This document shows positions 36,512 through 44,598 of a stretch of 61,222 nt of DNA, in pieces. The stretch is from NCBI GenBank assembly GCA_016789905.1, contig JAEUQC010000050.1, forward strand, positions 1 through 61,222. Direction: 5' to 3'. Below the pieces are notes generated by a model. It worked only from the letters and a program-made list of their open reading frames with translations, did no database searches and was not told the DNA's origin. Position 1 is the stretch's first letter. Each line of letters starts with the position of its first letter. The position numbers and the translations under genes are program-made. The DNA comes from Bryobacterales bacterium. Lineage in GTDB: Bacteria; Acidobacteriota; Terriglobia; Bryobacterales; Bryobacteraceae.

Positions 36512-36827
36512 ACTGGCGCAAAACATACAAGAAGCATTCTTAAACAACGCGCGCAAAGACAAGATTTTCCTCACCATCTATCTGATGAGCGGCGTGAAGC
36601 TGTCGGGACGGATCAAGAGTTTCGACAAGTACTCGGTGATACTGGAATCGAACAACCAGGAGCAACTGATCTTTAAGCACGCGATCTCAACGGTAGTGGT
36701 ATCCAGACCCACCCATGGACATGGGATGGGCCAGCCGGGCGCCGCGCATGGAATGCCCGGACCCGCACCGCTGCCGGGGCCAGCGCCGATAGCTGCGACA
36801 CACGGCGGCGACAGTAACGAGGGCTAG
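36504..36827 (+). CDS. hfq: RNA chaperone Hfq
   Basis: Hfq is a hexameric Sm-fold protein that pairs small RNAs with mRNAs. The 107-residue protein has the Sm1 region ([20 protein letters not shown] and [20 protein letters not shown]) and the Sm2 motif as LIFKHAIST, equivalent to the YKHAIST of E. coli. The C-terminal tail (residues 70-107) is Gly/Pro/His-rich and disordered-looking. It is followed 9 bp later by hflX, the classical pairing. Confidence 0.96.
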   Translation: MDKLAQNIQEAFLNNARKDKIFLTIYLMSGVKLSGRIKSFDKYSVILESNNQEQLIFKHAISTVVVSRPTHGHGMGQPGAAHGMPGPAPLPGPAPIAATHGGDSNEG

Positions 36828-36836
36828 ACGCAGAGA

Positions 36837-38126
36837 TTGACGCAATCGAAACACACAACCGTATCCACGCAGGCGGGGCCGGAACGGGCGCTGCTGGTAG
36901 GGGTGGATTGGCGGAAACGGGAAGGATCCGCTTTTTCGGCAGAAGAGTCGCTGGAGGAGTTGGCGACGCTGGCGCGATCGGCCGGGGCGGCGGTGGTCGA
37001 CCGGCAGATGCAAGTGCGCGAAAAGGCGGATTCGGCGTACCTAATTGGCCCCGGCAAGGTGGACGAGATTGCGGGATTGGTGAAGGGGTTCGAGATTGAC
37101 GTAGTCATCTTCGACCATGAGCTGTCGCCGACACAGCTCCGTAACTTAGAGAAGAAGTTCGAAGTGCGAGTGCTGGACCGGACGCAATTGATTTTGGACA
37201 TATTCGCCAGCCGGGCGCGGACGCGGGAAGGGCAATTGCAGGTGGAACTGGCGCAATTGCAGTATTTGCTGCCCCGGCTGAGCGGGCACGGGGTGGCAAT
37301 GACGCGGCAGGGCGGCGGCATTGGCACGAAGGGGCCGGGGGAGACGAAGCTGGAGACCGACCGGCGGCGGATACGAACGCGGCTGGCGCAACTGGAAAGG
37401 GCCCTGGAGAACGTACGAGGGACGCGCGGGACGCAACGGCGGCAGCGCCAATCGGTGCCATTGCAGACGGTGGCGCTGGTGGGGTACACGAACGCCGGGA
37501 AATCGACGCTATTCAACCGGCTGACGGGGGCGGGAGTAGTGGCGGATGCACGAATGTTCGCGACGCTGGACCCGACGGTGCGGATGGTAACCCTGCCATC
37601 GAAGAAAAAGATACTGCTGAGCGACACGGTGGGATTCATACGGAACCTGCCGACAACGCTGGTGAAGGCATTCCGGGCGACGCTGGAAGAGGTAACAGAG
37701 GCGGTGCTGCTGGTGCATGTGGTGGACGGGGCGGACGAAGACGCGGGGCTGGCGATGGAACACGTGGAGAATGTACTGAACGAGATTGGGGCGGACGAGA
37801 CGCGACGGCTGGTGGTGTGGAACAAAGCGGACGCGTCCGGGTACACGGCGGCACCGGCTGGGGCGGTGGGCGTGAGCGCGGCGGCAGGGATGGGGCTGGA
37901 AGAACTGCTGGCGCGGGTGGAGGCAGAGTTGCCGGGCCAGGCGCTGGTGCAGATGCGGTTACGGATTTCGGCGAGCGACGGGGCGGCGATGCACCGGGTG
38001 CATGAGCGGACGCGGATATTGAAGAAAGAGTTCGTGGAAGACCACTACGAGATGGAAGTAGAGATGACGGACGGGGCGGCGCGGGAATTGGCCCAATATA
38101 AGCACTTGCGTTGTGATACGGTCTAG
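36837..38126 (+). CDS. hflX: ribosome-associated GTPase HflX
   Basis: A 429-residue GTPase that rescues or splits stalled ribosomes. An N-terminal HflX domain (LIGPGKVDEIAGLV, VVIFDHELSPTQLRNLE) and the linker motif GGGIGTKGPGETKLETDRRR precede the G domain: G1 GYTNAGKST, G3 DTVGF, G4 NKAD. The start is a TTG; no early ATG exists, and length and spacing after hfq support it. The operon is hfq-hflX, possibly continuing to pgsA 25 bp on. Confidence 0.95.
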   Translation: MTQSKHTTVSTQAGPERALLVGVDWRKREGSAFSAEESLEELATLARSAGAAVVDRQMQVREKADSAYLIGPGKVDEIAGLVKGFEIDVVIFDHELSPTQLRNLEKKFEVRVLDRTQLILDIFASRARTREGQLQVELAQLQYLLPRLSGHGVAMTRQGGGIGTKGPGETKLETDRRRIRTRLAQLERALENVRGTRGTQRRQRQSVPLQTVALVGYTNAGKSTLFNRLTGAGVVADARMFATLDPTVRMVTLPSKKKILLSDTVGFIRNLPTTLVKAFRATLEEVTEAVLLVHVVDGADEDAGLAMEHVENVLNEIGADETRRLVVWNKADASGYTAAPAGAVGVSAAAGMGLEELLARVEAELPGQALVQMRLRISASDGAAMHRVHERTRILKKEFVEDHYEMEVEMTDGAARELAQYKHLRCDTV

Positions 38127-38151
38127 TGGACTCTAAAGAAGTGGTACCGGG

Positions 38152-38820
38152 ATGAACTTCCCAAATCTCCTCACCCTACTCCGGATATTCTTCGTCCCGC
38201 TGCTGGTGGTGGCACTGGTGCAGGACGACTTTGGCTTGCGGGTAATGGATTGGCCGATCGCGAACGAGCATCTGGCGCTGGCGATATTTTTGATGGCAGC
38301 GTTCACGGACCTGATGGACGGGTATTTGGCCCGGCGATGGAAGCAGGTGACGACGGTGGGAACGCTGCTGGACCCGATCGCGGACAAGATGCTGATTTCG
38401 GCGGCGCTGATTTCGCTGGTGCAGGTGCGGGCGGTGCCGGGGTGGATTGCGATTCTGATTATAGGACGAGAGTTCGCGGTGACGGGGCTGCGGGGCATCG
38501 CGGCGGCGGAGGGATACACGATTAAGGCCAGCGACCTGGGAAAGACGAAGATGGTTTTCCAGGTGATTGCGATTTCGCTGATGCTGGTATCGATCCGGCA
38601 CAAAGAGTGGGCCGAGTGGGCGATGTGGTGGATGTACGGGGTGGTGATCTTCGGCGTGGCGTCGGCGATACAGTACTTTTTCAAGTTCTGGAATGGAGTG
38701 GACGAACGGACGAAACTGCGGCGGCGGCGGGAGTTATTGGCGATGGCAAAGCGCGAGCAGCGGCACAAGCGGGCAGCGCTAATGGCTGAGAAAGTCGGTT
38801 CGTCCGCCGTCCACCGTTAG
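38152..38820 (+). CDS. pgsA: CDP-diacylglycerol-glycerol-3-phosphate 3-phosphatidyltransferase
   Basis: An inner-membrane enzyme making phosphatidylglycerophosphate for phosphatidylglycerol synthesis. The 222-residue protein starts NFPNLLTLLRIFFVPLLVV, typical of PgsA, and has the CDP-alcohol phosphotransferase motif D-G-x2-A-R-x8-G-x3-D-x3-D in DLMDGYLARRW and GTLLDPIADK. Several further membrane helices follow, with a basic C-terminal tail. The last 42 bp overlap the convergent SDR gene. Confidence 0.93.
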   Translation: MNFPNLLTLLRIFFVPLLVVALVQDDFGLRVMDWPIANEHLALAIFLMAAFTDLMDGYLARRWKQVTTVGTLLDPIADKMLISAALISLVQVRAVPGWIAILIIGREFAVTGLRGIAAAEGYTIKASDLGKTKMVFQVIAISLMLVSIRHKEWAEWAMWWMYGVVIFGVASAIQYFFKFWNGVDERTKLRRRRELLAMAKREQRHKRAALMAEKVGSSAVHR

Positions 38821-39525
38821 AATCTGGCCGGTGATGAAGCGGGACTGCGGGGAGACGAGGAAGGCGACGGCGTCGGCGATGTCTTCCGGGGAACCGACGC
38901 GGCCAAGGACGGCTTTGGCGGCCATGGTCTGGATGGTGGCTTCGCGGGTGGCGGGGTCAACCATGTCGGTGAGGATGAAGCCTGGGGCGACGGCGTTGAC
39001 GCGGATGTTGTGGGGGCCGAGTTCGAGCGCGAAGCGGCGGGTGAGGGTTTCGACGCTCGCCTTGGTGGCGGCATACCAGGTGGTGCCGGGGGCGGCGGTG
39101 CCGTGGGCGGCGATGGAGGAGATGTTAACGACGGCGCCCCGGCGGACGGAGCGCATGTGGGCGGCGGCGGCGCGGGTGCAGTGAATGACGCCGTCGACGT
39201 TGGTGCGGAACATGGCGGACATGGCGGCGGGGTCGTAGGAATCGATGTTGCCGCGGTGGAGAATGCCGGCGTTGTTGATGAGGATTTCGACGGGGCCGAG
39301 GCGGGAATGGGCCTCATCGAAGAGACGGGCGACGGCGGCGGGGTCGCCGGTATCGGCCTGGATGGCGCAGGCGCGGCCGCCGGCGTTGAGGATGGACTCG
39401 ACGGCGGAGTGGGCGGCGGCTTGGTTGTGAAGATAGTTGATGGCGACGGGGATACCGTCGAGGGCGAGACGGAGGGCGATGGCGCGGCCGATGCCCCGGG
39501 AGGCGCCGGTGACGAGGGCGGTCAT
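38779..39525 (-). CDS. short-chain dehydrogenase/reductase (FabG-like)
   Basis: A 248-residue NAD(P)-dependent oxidoreductase. Nucleotide-binding TGASRGIG, NNAG, and the catalytic Ser in VVNISSIAA with Tyr and Lys in WYAATKAS are all present; the C-terminus has GQILTVDGG, as in 3-oxoacyl-ACP reductases. The exact substrate is not determined, and a FabG annotation would be by resemblance only. The start overlaps the clpS stop as ATGA, so the two are coupled, and the end overlaps pgsA on the other strand. Confidence 0.92.
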   Translation of the reverse strand: MTALVTGASRGIGRAIALRLALDGIPVAINYLHNQAAAHSAVESILNAGGRACAIQADTGDPAAVARLFDEAHSRLGPVEILINNAGILHRGNIDSYDPAAMSAMFRTNVDGVIHCTRAAAAHMRSVRRGAVVNISSIAAHGTAAPGTTWYAATKASVETLTRRFALELGPHNIRVNAVAPGFILTDMVDPATREATIQTMAAKAVLGRVGSPEDIADAVAFLVSPQSRFITGQILTVDGGRTDFLSH

Positions 39526-39854
39526 TTGGCGGATTCGGCGGGTTCGAGGACGGCGGACATGGAACCGGCGGAGGACTTGCAGCGGGGATCGGCGCCGTAG
39601 GCGTGGATCTGATCGCGGGCGAATTCGGCTTGGGGAAGTTCGCAGGTGAGGACGATGGTGCGGCCGGTGGTATCAACTTCAATGGCGTGGCGGAAGCCCT
39701 GCGCGGGGGAGATGAAGAAGAGGCGGCTGAGCATTTCGATGACGTAGAGGTCGGAATGGTGATCGTCGTTGAGCAGGATCACATTGAAGAGAGGTTCGAG
39801 GGAGAGGTCGTTGCGCTGATCGACATCGTCGAGGGTTTCCACAGAATAGGCCAT
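39522..39854 (-). CDS. clpS: ATP-dependent Clp protease adaptor ClpS
   Basis: ClpS delivers N-degron substrates to ClpAP. The 110-residue protein has the core motif FNVILLNDDHHSDLYVIEML (the usual form is NDDxxxxxxV) and CELPQAEFARDQIHAYG. Its C-terminal tail (DPRCKSSAGSMSAVLEPAES) is typical of the adaptor. It overlaps the SDR start by 4 bp. The upstream DNA leads to ssrA on the other strand, so two protein-quality genes are neighbours. Confidence 0.93.
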   Translation of the reverse strand: MAYSVETLDDVDQRNDLSLEPLFNVILLNDDHHSDLYVIEMLSRLFFISPAQGFRHAIEVDTTGRTIVLTCELPQAEFARDQIHAYGADPRCKSSAGSMSAVLEPAESAK

Positions 39855-39929
39855 CTAGATTTTATGGTAATGCAACGCGGAAGGGAGATGAAGCATCTAT
39901 AGAGTGGTACAGTGAGATTGGACCAATGT

Positions 39930-40282
39930 GGGGGCGAAACGGCTTCGACGGGTTCGAGTCATTGTATGGAGGCGTGCCGGGTTCCGAGCTCCCGTAAAAC
40001 GATCGGAAAACAATAACTGCCAACAACACGCAGTTTGCTTACGCTGCTTAATTAAATAAGTAGCCGCCGCGGTTCTTAGGCTCGCATGGGGATCGACTGG
40101 CGTCATATGGCGGGATTGGCCCTGGCTTCTGTTCGGAGCGAAAGGCTGAAAACAATCGGGCTGGGCCGTGGGCGTCTTGCTGGTTCTCCAGTTCACGGCT
40201 GAGACATACGAATCAGATACGCACGTAGTCATCATACAGTGGGCGTTCTCGGACGCGGGTTCGACTCCCGCCGCCTCCACCA
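39930..40282 (+). ncRNA. ssrA: transfer-messenger RNA (tmRNA)
   Basis: A 353-nt gene that rescues stalled ribosomes. The 5' end GGGGGCGAAACGGCTTCGACG and the 3' end GGGTTCGACTCCCGCCGCCTCC with encoded ACCA form the tRNA-like part: the 7-bp acceptor stem GGGGGCG/CGCCTCC has one G-U pair, and a T-arm is present. The tag frame starts at the resume codon GCC at 40019 and reads ANNTQFAYAA, ending at TAA (40049-40051), like the ten-residue tag of E. coli. I see no duplicated 3' end, so no element is inserted at this common integration site. Confidence 0.97.
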
Positions 40283-40288
40283 GCCTTC

Positions 40289-40325
40289 GCCTCTTCGAGG
40301 CTTCGGCTGGCAAGCCGGTTGTGGG
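40289..40325. repeat. 37-bp hairpin repeat downstream of ssrA, copy 1
   Basis: Two 37-bp direct copies (40289-40325 and 40360-40396, offset 71 bp). Each contains two small hairpins, GCCTC-TTC-GAGGC and CGGCT-GGCA-AGCCG. In copy 1 the hairpin extends into CCAGCC of the tmRNA end pairing with GGCTGG, so it could act in ssrA 3' processing or termination, although no T-run follows. Confidence 0.8.
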
Positions 40326-40359
40326 TAGGAATTGCGAGAAGTCATGCGGCGCGACGGAT

Positions 40360-40396
40360 GCCTCTTCGAGGCTTCGGCTGGCAAGCCGGTTGTGGG
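40360..40396. repeat. 37-bp hairpin repeat, copy 2
   Basis: Direct copy of the 40289 unit, just before the GIY-YIG gene. A weaker relative (CAGCC-TTT-GGCTG, near 40719-40731) follows that gene. Confidence 0.8.
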
Positions 40397-40422
40397 GGAG
40401 ATGGAGATTCGAGGACGTTGGT

Positions 40423-40671
40423 ATGTTCTATGTTTACTTGCTGCGGAGTGATTCCCACCCGGATCAACGATACGTCGGCCTAACCGATAACCTTCGAGCC
40501 CGGCTGGCTGCCCATAATGCTGGCACTGTTCCCCATACCTCCAAATTCTGCCCTTGGTCCCTACAAGGATATTCCGCCTTCCCCTCCCGTACACAAGCCG
40601 CTGAGTTTGAACGCTACCTCAAATCCGGTAGCGGACGCGCCTTCGCGAATCGCCACCTCTGGCCTCGTTAG
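40423..40671 (+). CDS. GIY-YIG nuclease superfamily protein (UPF0213-like)
   Basis: An 82-residue protein. The GIY-YIG core is visible as YVYLLRS then YVGLTDNLRARLAAHNAG, followed by the AAEFERYLKSGSGRAFANRH ending typical of small stand-alone GIY-YIG proteins. A longer frame reads back into tmRNA, so the ATG at 40423 is used; its ribosome-binding site is weak. Biological role unknown; some relatives bind or nick DNA. Confidence 0.85.
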   Translation: MFYVYLLRSDSHPDQRYVGLTDNLRARLAAHNAGTVPHTSKFCPWSLQGYSAFPSRTQAAEFERYLKSGSGRAFANRHLWPR

Positions 40672-40763
40672 AATTGCTGCCCTTTCCCTTGAGTTCTCTC
40701 CTTAGCCTTGCTTTTTCAGCCTTTGGCTGGAGGCGGTCTTGCGGAGTCCCCTTGTGAAACTCG

Positions 40764-40946
40764 TTAGTCAAGGCGCCGGAGGGCTTCGCGGATCGCTTCA
40801 ATAAACTCATACTCGCAGGTGAGCGCGGCGCGACAGGGCGCGCATGCGTCAAGGTGGCGTAGCAGGGCGATCATCGTTTCCGCCGGCAGGCTTCGCAGGG
40901 CGAAGCGCTCGAGCAACTCCTCGGCGGGGTGCTCTTCCGTTTTCAC
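40764..40946 (-). CDS. small zinc-finger (zf-HC2-like) protein, putative anti-sigma factor
   Basis: A short protein with HPAEELLERFALRSLPAE followed by a zinc-binding HxxxCxxC as HLDACAPCRAAL, the pattern of anti-sigma N-terminal domains; there is no membrane segment. A GTG at 40946 gives a 60-residue protein beginning just before the conserved HPAEELLERF block. A longer form from an ATG at 41051 would overlap the ECF gene's start codon on the opposite strand. Being divergent from an ECF sigma gene supports an anti-sigma role, but that is inferred. Confidence 0.65.
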   Translation of the reverse strand: MKTEEHPAEELLERFALRSLPAETMIALLRHLDACAPCRAALTCEYEFIEAIREALRRLD

Positions 40947-41036
40947 TTGTATCGAAATAGTGGGTGGAGACTGGAAAAGTTCTCCCACAGATTTATCCCA
41001 GTGATGGAGCGAGGGCGGATCCTGCGCGTTCGTTTG

Positions 41037-41042
41037 TAGAAT
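41037..41042 (+). promoter_or_regulatory. TAGAAT -10 hexamer 7 nt before the ECF sigma start
   Basis: TAGAAT then GTTAGCC then the ATG at 41050, with no Shine-Dalgarno sequence. This gives a predicted leaderless start, the same spacing as at 21915 and 60230. Confidence 0.45.
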
Positions 41043-41049
41043 GTTAGCC

Positions 41050-41613
41050 ATGTCTGATCGTGAGACCGCCGATAACGACCTGACCGAACTCTACGCGGAA
41101 CTACGGAAGATTGCCGGGTTCCAGATTCGCAAAGCGGCGCACCACCCCACCCTCCATCCGACAATGCTGGTTCACGAGGCGTGGGTGCGATTGAATGGCG
41201 CGAAATACCGTTCGAAAACGCACTACCTGTCGCTGGCAAGCCGGGTGATGCGGAATGTGGTGGTCGACTACATCCGCCGGAAAACAGCGGAACGGCGGGG
41301 CGGGGCGTGGCAGAAAGTCACTCTGGAAGTGCAAACCGCCGGGGGCGGCGAGACGCAACAATCCATGCATTTCCGGCTGGACCAGATACTGGACGTGGAC
41401 CGGGCGCTGGAATTGCTGGCCGAAAAAGATGAACGCAAAGCCAAAGTGGTGGAAATGCGGTTTTTTGGCGGGATGGAGTTCGAAGAGATCGCCGAAATCC
41501 TGGGAATTTCGGTGGTTACGGTGAAGCGGGACTGGGCATTCGCGCGGGCCTGGCTGGGGAGGAATCTTTCCGTTGCGCCGGCTGATACGGATTTGACGGC
41601 TGCGACGAGATAA
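41050..41613 (+). CDS. ECF-like sigma factor of the TIGR02999/Sigma70_ECF type
   Basis: A 187-residue sigma factor. The N-terminal block HHPTLHPTMLVHEAWVRLNG and YLSLASRVMRNVVVDYIRRK are typical of the ECF-like group common in Acidobacteria and Planctomycetes, and region 4 carries the helix-turn-helix EFEEIAEILGISVVTVKRDW. Its group is usually linked to Ser/Thr kinases, and indeed the kinase gene starts 8 bp after its stop. The start at 41050 is preferred over one three codons earlier. Confidence 0.9.
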   Translation: MSDRETADNDLTELYAELRKIAGFQIRKAAHHPTLHPTMLVHEAWVRLNGAKYRSKTHYLSLASRVMRNVVVDYIRRKTAERRGGAWQKVTLEVQTAGGGETQQSMHFRLDQILDVDRALELLAEKDERKAKVVEMRFFGGMEFEEIAEILGISVVTVKRDWAFARAWLGRNLSVAPADTDLTAATR

Positions 41614-41621
41614 GCCGTAAG

Positions 41622-43637
41622 ATGCCCGACTCCGGTTTTGAAAGGCTGGAAGAGCTGTTCCATGGGGCGGCGGCACTGCCGGCCGCGGAGCGCGCGGCGT
41701 TTCTGCGCGAACATTGCGGCGGGGACGAGGCGCTGCGGCAGGAACTGGAAGAGATGCTGCGGGCCGACGCGGAGATGCTGGATGTGCCGGTGCTGGCCCA
41801 AATTGGGGGCGAGGACCTGGCGGGACAGATGGCGGGGAAGTGGCGAATCGGGAAGAAGATCGGCGAGGGCGGGCTGGGAATCGTATATGAGGCGTTCGCG
41901 GAGGAGCGGCGGGCGGCGATCAAGTTTTTGCGACCGGGGATGGACGCAGGTTCGTTTCGGCGCCGGTTTGTGAAAGAACGGCGGATTCTGCAGAGCTTGG
42001 AACACCCCCATATCGCGCGGCTGCTGGATGGCGGCGTGGACGAGACGGGCCGGCCATATCTGGTGATGGAGTATGTGGACGGGCAGCCGTTGGACCACTA
42101 CCTGCTGGAGACAAAGCCAGGCGGGACGGCGCGGCTAACGCTATTGGGACAGGTCTGCGAGGCGGTGCAATATTTGCATCAGGCGCTGGTGGCGCATGGC
42201 GACTTGAAGCCCTCCAATATACTGGCGGGGGCCGATGGGCAGGTAAAACTGGTGGACTTTGGCGCGGCGCGGCTCCTGCAGGCCGGGGACACAGAAGGGG
42301 AGACGACATTGACGCGCGCGTTTCTGACGCCGCACTACGCGAGCCCGGAGCAGCGGCAGGGGGATGGGCCTTCGGTGGGGTCTGACATTTTCGCGCTGGG
42401 AGTGATCCTGGGCGAGGCGTTTCCGGGGGCGGACCGGGACATGACGGCGATACGGGACCTCTGTTGCCGGGCGGAGGCGGAGGAACGGTACCGGAGCGTA
42501 TTGGAGCTGGGGCAGGACCTGGAACGATACGGAGCGAAAAAACCGGTGTTGGCGAGGCGGCAGGACCGGCTGTACCGGGCGGGAAAATTTCTGCGGCGGA
42601 ATGTGGCGTGGGTAGGCGTGGGGGCGGCGGTGGTGGCGGGGCTGGGAACTTGGGGGGTATTTGCGTGGCGGGAGATGCGTGCGGAACGGGAGCGGATGGG
42701 ACAGATGAGGGCAGTGGTTCGGTCGGTGCTTGAGAATGCATCGGGGCAGGTGGTGAACGGGAGCGAGGAGCGCCGGGCGATGCGGGACAGTATGGAGAGG
42801 GCGATCGGGGAGTTGGAAGGGGCGGGGACGCCAGGGATGGAGCTGGAACTGGCGGCGGCGTGGCGGCGGTTGGGCGCGGCGAGGCTGGAGGAGGGAGACA
42901 CGTCGGGCGGGCTGGCGGCGTTGGAACGGGCGTATGAACTGGCGGAGAGGGAATGGGTGGGCGGACGCGACGCGCGGGCGTTTGAGAGCAAGGCGATCAC
43001 GCTACCGCTATGGGCATTGGCGTTGCATTCGCGGCGGACCGGAGCGGAAGCGATCGATTTGGGGCGGCGGGCGGTGGCGATGCATGTTGAGTATAAGCAG
43101 GTATTCGGGCGAGCCTTGGCGCCGCAGAATCCGTATTGGCGGATGCTACTGCACCAGGGGCCGGCAGTGGCGCGGGAGGGACAGAAACAGGAAGGCCGGG
43201 CGTTGCTGGAAGAGGTGTTGGAGGTGGCGAGGCATGCAGGGTCCGGTGAGTACGTGGGCCGGGCGCTGGTAGCGCTGGCTGGAGTGGAACCGGGGCGGGC
43301 GAGGGCGTATTGCGAAGAGGCGCGGCGAGTAGCGCCATTGACACCGGAATTGGACGAGCGATGCGGGGCAGCAGGAGGGAGCGCGGAGATCGCCGCATTG
43401 CGGGAGCAGATACGGGTGAAGCAGGAGGAGTTGCGGCACGATCCGGACCGGTTTCAGGCGGTGCGGCGAATGGCGAGGATGCATGTGCAGTTGGGGAAGC
43501 GGCTGAGGGACCCTGGAGAGGCAAGGAGGGAGTGGGAGCAGGCGCGGGGATATCTGGAGGAACTGGTGAAGCGGGACGCTGGGAATGTGGCGGTGCGGGA
43601 GCAGTTGGAACGGGTGCGGGAGTTGTTGGGGAAATAG
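41622..43637 (+). CDS. transmembrane Ser/Thr protein kinase with TPR-like C-terminus
   Basis: A 671-residue kinase. A sigma-linked N-terminal helical segment (to about residue 70) is followed by a kinase domain: glycine loop IGEGGLGIVYEAF, Lys in AAIKFLRPG, catalytic loop VAHGDLKPSNIL, DFGAAR and APE-like YASPEQ. The HRD Arg is replaced by Gly (HGD), so it is a non-RD kinase that may not need activation-loop phosphorylation. A transmembrane helix (WVGVGAAVVAGLGTWGVFAW) and helical repeats follow. It is probably controlled together with the upstream ECF factor. Confidence 0.9.
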   Translation: MPDSGFERLEELFHGAAALPAAERAAFLREHCGGDEALRQELEEMLRADAEMLDVPVLAQIGGEDLAGQMAGKWRIGKKIGEGGLGIVYEAFAEERRAAIKFLRPGMDAGSFRRRFVKERRILQSLEHPHIARLLDGGVDETGRPYLVMEYVDGQPLDHYLLETKPGGTARLTLLGQVCEAVQYLHQALVAHGDLKPSNILAGADGQVKLVDFGAARLLQAGDTEGETTLTRAFLTPHYASPEQRQGDGPSVGSDIFALGVILGEAFPGADRDMTAIRDLCCRAEAEERYRSVLELGQDLERYGAKKPVLARRQDRLYRAGKFLRRNVAWVGVGAAVVAGLGTWGVFAWREMRAERERMGQMRAVVRSVLENASGQVVNGSEERRAMRDSMERAIGELEGAGTPGMELELAAAWRRLGAARLEEGDTSGGLAALERAYELAEREWVGGRDARAFESKAITLPLWALALHSRRTGAEAIDLGRRAVAMHVEYKQVFGRALAPQNPYWRMLLHQGPAVAREGQKQEGRALLEEVLEVARHAGSGEYVGRALVALAGVEPGRARAYCEEARRVAPLTPELDERCGAAGGSAEIAALREQIRVKQEELRHDPDRFQAVRRMARMHVQLGKRLRDPGEARREWEQARGYLEELVKRDAGNVAVREQLERVRELLGK

Positions 43638-43712
43638 TTGGCTGTGGGCGGGCGGGTTGGCCTGTTGGGCGGATAGGGCGAGGTCCGGAGAAGAGTTACA
43701 GAAGCAGCCGGG

Positions 43713-43743
43713 AAAATAATTGGTGCCTGGCACCAATTATTTT
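43713..43743. repeat. palindromic intergenic repeat (TGGTGCC family), second locus
   Basis: A perfect inverted repeat: a 15-bp arm AAAATAATTGGTGCC, a central T, and its reverse complement. The core is shared with 2698-2726. It lies 14 bp before the GTG of the next gene, so in that transcript it would form a strong hairpin next to the ribosome-binding site. Confidence 0.88.
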
Positions 43744-43756
43744 GGAGAATGGGGGT

Positions 43757-44344
43757 GTGGCCGATCACCTTTACTATTCGTGCTGGCTGCGGAATTTTTC
43801 CGCGCTGAATATGCTGCGTCAGTACGGCAAGATGTTGGAACTGTTTCCGTTTTCGCCGCAGAATCCAGCGGACTCGGTTTTGCGAGTGCAGGCCGTTTCG
43901 ACAGCCGAACCGGTGCTGATGGAACGGGCATTTCTGGATCCAATCGAGGCAAAAGAAGTGGCGGCGGCGGCCGAAGAGTTTCTGCATGACGACTGCGCGT
44001 ACATGTTCGAGACCTGGTGGGGACTGTGGACGTACGAAAAAGACTGGACACTGCAACCGGCGCGGGTGACATTGCAGTGTTTCGGGCCGCGGTTTAGCGA
44101 CTCGCCGGTAGGGGACGAAGGGGCAAAGGCGGAACATCTGCGAGTAGATTTCGGTTTGGACACGTGGTTCCTGCCCCAAGCGGAACTGCCGAATTCGGCA
44201 TGGTACGCGCGCTCAAACCTGAAAGGATTATTGAAATTTGTTCACTCGTTAGATGAAGGACTGCCCGTGGAGCGGCGCGCTTTGTGGACGGAGACGGGTG
44301 GAAATTTCGCGGAACGGCTGCGGGAAGCGGCGGGAGAGTTGTAG
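43757..44344 (+). CDS. conserved-type hypothetical protein
   Basis: A 195-residue protein with a compact opening (MADHLYYSCWLRNFSALNML) and blocks YMFETWWGLWTYEKDWTLQP and RVDFGLDTWFLPQA. It is rich in Trp and Phe, has no signal peptide, and shows no motif I recognise. The frame is open far upstream through the kinase gene's end, but the GTG at 43757 is preceded by TTGGAGAAT and gives a sensible N-terminus. I have no firm function to offer. Confidence 0.65.
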   Translation: MADHLYYSCWLRNFSALNMLRQYGKMLELFPFSPQNPADSVLRVQAVSTAEPVLMERAFLDPIEAKEVAAAAEEFLHDDCAYMFETWWGLWTYEKDWTLQPARVTLQCFGPRFSDSPVGDEGAKAEHLRVDFGLDTWFLPQAELPNSAWYARSNLKGLLKFVHSLDEGLPVERRALWTETGGNFAERLREAAGEL

Positions 44345-44406
44345 ACCAGGGACCGGGAAAAGTCCTAGGCGGAGAAGTTGCAACTCATTGAAACTGTTAC
44401 GTCTGA

Positions 44407-44412
44407 TACAAT
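44407..44412 (+). promoter_or_regulatory. extended -10 promoter (TGATACAAT) upstream of the structured leader
   Basis: TGATACAAT at 44404-44412 matches the extended -10 seen before hfq. A transcript from about 44419 would carry a leader of about 180 nt before the response-regulator start. Confidence 0.5.
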
Positions 44413-44418
44413 GAAAAC

Positions 44419-44598
44419 CTCCTAAAGTTTGCGATCGACTCAATTCGACTTTAGCGGGGCAAGTAGAAAACCGCGCTCCCTACTAAGGTGATTCCTTAGA
44501 ACTGAGTAGGTCGAATGTGGCATGAATGGTAGGGGTACCGTTAGTTGACCCCGTACTAGGGTGCCTTTACCATCGGAAGCGTGGTGCTGGAAAACACA
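44419..44598 (+). promoter_or_regulatory. structured 5' leader of the response regulator gene
   Basis: About 180 nt with several complementary segments: CTAAAGT pairs with ACTTTAG; CCTACT...AGTAGG encloses CTAAGG-TGATT-CCTTAG; and ATGGTA...TACCAT encloses GGGG/CCCC and GGTAC/GTACT options. No known riboswitch class is recognised. The arrangement suggests a regulated or stability-determining leader. Confidence 0.45.

Noticed and set aside
39897..40313. Long reading frames across the ssrA gene on both strands
   Set aside because: They cover a clear tmRNA with tag frame and tRNA-like ends, so they are not genes.
40282..40671. Integrative element inserted at the tmRNA 3' end
   Set aside because: No second copy of the ssrA 3' end and no integrase gene were found; only a small GIY-YIG protein follows.
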